The notes beneath the pieces are model-generated. The model ran no database searches. It worked only from the letters and a program-made list of their open reading frames with translations, and had not been told where the DNA came from. Shown here one piece after another: positions 61,266 through 64,000 of a stretch of DNA of 64,000 bases. This DNA is from Epichloe hybrida (Eukaryota; Ascomycota; Sordariomycetes; Hypocreales; Clavicipitaceae). The position numbers and the translations under genes are program-made. Every line of letters begins with the position of its first letter. Within the stretch, counting starts at the first letter, position 1. Location of the stretch: assembly GCA_019022495.1 (NCBI GenBank), contig JAFEKR010000001.1:2728001-2792000 (forward strand), given 5' to 3'.

Positions 61266-62359
61266 TTCTCCCTGACGTTTGGATTTTGCATCTGCGTTCC
61301 AACGAGTGTGATACATACTCGAGAGTGACGACCGATTTCTTTCCGAGCAGACATTTCTTTAGTATATCTGTTTTACAGCACAGCAATGGCGCATTTACTA
61401 GGCAACTGAAAGCGAGCGACGTGGTATTTTGCAGATGACTAGCACGCTGTCGACATGACAGGATTGTGGGAGCGACCAGATGCGAAAGACGGAGTATGCC
61501 TATTGTGATGCCTACCTTTTTTTCTCAGGGAAGAGGATGGAGATGAAGAAACAAATATGCGGTAGAGAGCACTGGGTTGGTCAGAGAGTGAGAGTTCTAG
61601 GACGAGGATGTTGAGGGCCGGGCTAGGAAGGCGAGACTGCATCAGAGACAATTCGTGTTTTCGTACCACTCCAATTTCTTTCTCTTTGTTTGTGTGTTTT
61701 CTTGTCACAAAAAGACATGGATGATACCATTGATGCATCGAGCATGCCTGTCTGCAGTGCTGCACTTTTTTTTCTTTTTTTTTTCTCTTTTTTCATTTGT
61801 CGACTTCCCAGTCTTGTTTGTCATAATCCGGCCATGCAACCTGCATTCTATTCCCGTCCTCTTCCATGTATCTTTGGGCTTGTTGTGGTTGAGGCCAAGG
61901 TAGCTCATTGTAGTGCGTTGGCAGGAGCAAAGCAGTGTAACGGCAGAGTCGACATGTATTTTTCAGCATAATAGTCCTGTGAGAAGAATGAAGTTGGTTA
62001 GATAGTTAACACATGAATGTATGTTGTATGGACACCTACTGTGCGTGCACGATTTGTGATGATTTGTATCACATGTCTTGCTTATTCGCAGCAATATCTG
62101 AATCCATCTCGTCAACTTTCCCACTTTCAAGAGAATCAAATCTTAAAAGACTACAGACCAGCATAATTGCCAAGTTGTAATACCTTTTAGCATTCGATTG
62201 TAATTTATTTTACACAGCTTTTTTTTCAGCCAGTTTCCAATAGACATATGTGTGGCGGCGTGGAAACCTATTATATAGTTGTGTGGTCGCCCTATAATAA
62301 CAATATCCGCCTCTCATGCAAGAGGCTCCCGATACGTCTGCGTCTTTCGTCGAACTCTT
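61266..62359. other. Convergent spacer between MSS4 and COA6
   Basis: A 1.1-kb 3' to 3' spacer with T-runs (61767-61791) and A+T-rich sequence near 62160-62230. No gene is supported. Confidence 0.5.
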
Positions 62360-62767
62360 CTACCCTCTCTTCTTCGCCAGCATATCCTGAATAGCCTCTT
62401 TCCCGTTGCTCTTGACGCCTGCAACACCCTCTGGCGCAAACGTCGTGGATACCTCCATCTCCTGTGCCCCCTGCTTCCTCAACTCATCCAGTCGTCGCTT
62501 CTTCTGAACGTCCGCCACGCGCCACTGCTTGAAATACTTGACCCATGCGGCTGCGCAGTCACGATCAAAGGCGTCGCTCTCGCGGGGACATGCGCGCTTG
62601 GCGGCGGATGCATCCTTGTTTGCGTCGAGGATATTGTTGGCGTCAAGGCAGGCGAAGTAGGCATCGCGTGATGCCCAGCACACGGAGCGTTCTTGGCGAT
62701 TTGGGATGGCGTCGCCGGAGCGAATGGCATCGCTGCGGGAGGATGATGAGAAGGGCCACCAGCCCAT
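62360..62767 (-). CDS. COA6: Cytochrome c oxidase assembly factor COA6-like
   Basis: A twin-cysteine protein of the mitochondrial intermembrane space that helps copper delivery to COX2 during complex IV assembly. A single exon of 135 aa starts MGWWPFSSSS at 62767; the frame is open 48 codons further upstream, but that part looks like leader. The first pair is CWASRDAYFAC (CX9C) and the second is CPRESDAFDRDC (CX10C), the COA6/COX6B-type spacing. AAAWVKYFKQWRVADVQKKRR follows. A COX6B paralogue is less likely because of the WASRD..LD context and the C-terminal extension. Confidence 0.87.
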   Translation of the reverse strand: MGWWPFSSSSRSDAIRSGDAIPNRQERSVCWASRDAYFACLDANNILDANKDASAAKRACPRESDAFDRDCAAAWVKYFKQWRVADVQKKRRLDELRKQGAQEMEVSTTFAPEGVAGVKSNGKEAIQDMLAKKRG

Positions 62768-63756
62768 GGTGCTTGGCTGTGACGGCACTTTTTGTGATGT
62801 GGAGGTTTTTGTGGTCTTTTGGAGTGCAGCGTTCCGAGAAGGAGGCTTCTCGGCTTCGGTACGATGGACCGATCGGCGGGCGAGTTCGGAGACGACTTTC
62901 GGTGGAATCAAGTTGAGTCGAGTTACCGCTGCGGGACTTTTGAACGGCCGAGAGCTTGCAGGTCAACTTGCAAATGGTGATTGAACTTGTCGCAAGTAAA
63001 AGTTGTGACGACTTGACCGGCAGAATCCAGGCGGTGAGATGTCGCCAATCAAGCTACGTATACACCCACTGTATATGTATGTAGGCACCGAGGAAACATG
63101 CCAAACTGTCAAGAGCGACCGGCCGCGCCTGCTACACCCCACTGTACCGACTGGTTAATTAACCCCCCTGCAGCCTGGGGGGAGGCTCTTATGCTGTCCT
63201 TTCACACAGCCGGCAGTTGCGCAAGCTCTCCTGCTTCCTGCTTCCTGCTTCCTGCTTTGCTTCCTGCTTCCTGCTTTGCTTCCTGCTTCCTGGTCTCTCC
63301 CTAGAACTTGTTCTCTTCTTCTTCTCTTTTTCTCTCGTTTACATGATAGCGCGCCTTCTATTTTCTTGCTTCCTTCCTCGGTACAAACCCTTTGCGTTCC
63401 GTACTTGCGAACCGGCGCTTTAGTTACGACGATCCCCGTGTTCGTCTGCTCCAGTTTCAGGGACCATAGTTCGATCCCGACGACGACCACTTCGTGCCAA
63501 GTCGACGGGTACAAAGCGCCGATAGAATCGTCCCGTTCTACTCGTGCAGTTTGGAGCTTCCGATTGTTCGAGCTCGAAGAACACCTTGGGTCAACGACTA
63601 GCGGTCTCCCCAACTTCGGCCCTTCTTTGTTTCTTGAACAAATACCAACCCGATTCGCAAGTCGCGTTCGACTGCCGTCTCTTTGGCCGCTTCCCCGAGG
63701 GCCTCACAACGTATGTACATACGCATCGACTCCGCGGCCAGACCGGGAAACTCGCG
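62768..63756. promoter_or_regulatory. Divergent promoter region of COA6 and SYS1
   Basis: About 990 bp separate two divergent genes. It includes a TGCTTCC-type tandem tract (63231-63292) and pyrimidine-rich leader sequence before SYS1. Frames inside (63155-63938) are driven by the repeat and by antisense to the SYS1 leader. Confidence 0.5.
63231..63292. repeat. TGCTTCC-based tandem tract
   Basis: A 7-bp unit (CTGCTTC) repeated with regular CTTTG interruptions that form a higher-order pattern. It is non-coding and lies between COA6 and SYS1. Confidence 0.9.
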
Positions 63757-64000
63757 ATGCCTCGGAGACGAAAGCCCCCGCGCGCTGGCGCGCTGACGGA
63801 GCTCCAGCCCCTCAAGATCGCCAAGCAAATAGCTATACTCCAAGCGCTGTATTATCTTACAGCTGGGGTTCTGATGCTCTTCACAGCGCTAGTTGCAGGC
63901 ATGGGATTCAGTCTCGACATGGTATTTGGCTGGGATAATGTCAGAGGTGATACGACACAGGGGTGGCTGTTGTCCTTTGTGTGGCTAATTGACGGAGGTT
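63757..64000 (+). CDS. SYS1: SYS1-like Golgi membrane protein, partial at window end
   Basis: A multi-pass trans-Golgi protein that recruits the Arl3/Arl1 GTPases in vesicle traffic. The ATG at 63757 opens a frame that runs off the window after about 81 codons. It reads a basic start (MPRRRKPPRAG), then LQPLKIAKQIAILQALYYLTAGVLMLFTALVAG (TM1), then GFSLDMVFGWDNVRGDTTQGWLLSFVWLIDGG; the order of TM1, the FSLD..F.WD..RGDTT..GW segment and TM2 matches Sys1. The 3' end lies outside the window. Confidence 0.87.
   Translation, partial: MPRRRKPPRAGALTELQPLKIAKQIAILQALYYLTAGVLMLFTALVAGMGFSLDMVFGWDNVRGDTTQGWLLSFVWLIDGG

Overview
This window is nuclear DNA of a filamentous ascomycete. The genes have short introns (about 50-170 bp, GTRNGT donors, CAG/TAG acceptors) and lie on both strands with no operons. 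The protein set (NoxB-type NADPH oxidase, SRPK-like kinase, Zn(II)2Cys6 regulators, Mid2/Wsc-like wall sensor, MSS4, UBC4, COA6, SYS1) fits Pezizomycotina. The look of the proteins and a sharply bounded, CpA-depleted A+T block suggest Sordariomycetes, probably Hypocreales; the species cannot be named from sequence alone. Exon joins below were worked out by hand from splice signals, reading phase and protein continuity.

Layout. 0.4-7.5 kb: an SRPK-like kinase, a REB1/TTF-I-type Myb protein and a damaged AAA+ ATPase gene, all on the minus strand. 8.4-10.3 kb: a five-exon cytochrome P450 (+). 11.4-15.3 kb: a large unrecognised protein (+) whose single frame is cut by one TAG codon. 15.3-20.9 kb: 5.5 kb with no convincing gene. 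20.9-23.2 kb: a Zn2Cys6/AT-hook regulator (+). 23.86-30.35 kb: a 6.4 kb A+T-rich, RIP-like block flanked by about 55 bp inverted repeats, read as a dead transposon. 31.2-32.5 kb: an unrecognised low-complexity protein (-). 33.6-38.1 kb: a second Zn2Cys6 regulator (-) divergent from an MCT-like MFS transporter (+). 39.7-44.6 kb: a small secreted or GPI-like protein (+), an anion:cation-symporter-type MFS transporter (-) and a Ser/Thr-rich single-pass wall-sensor-like protein (-). 47.3-55.1 kb: noxB, UBC4-type E2 and glutaryl-CoA dehydrogenase, all minus. 55.8-56.5 kb: a small unknown (-). 58.2-61.3 kb: MSS4-type PI4P 5-kinase (+) with a one-base frame break. 62.4-64.0 kb: COA6 (-) divergent from SYS1 (+, running off the window).

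Most of the window is housekeeping and developmental genes. The accessory parts are the P450, the divergent regulator/MFS pair and the transposon block. The most unusual points are: the in-frame amber codon at 12769-12771, which sits in a predicted hairpin loop with U at -1, as expected for the stage-specific A-to-I mRNA editing known in Sordariomycetes; the inverted-repeat-bounded A+T block; and two frame breaks in otherwise well-conserved genes (MSS4 and the AAA+ ATPase), which are either assembly errors or real lesions.
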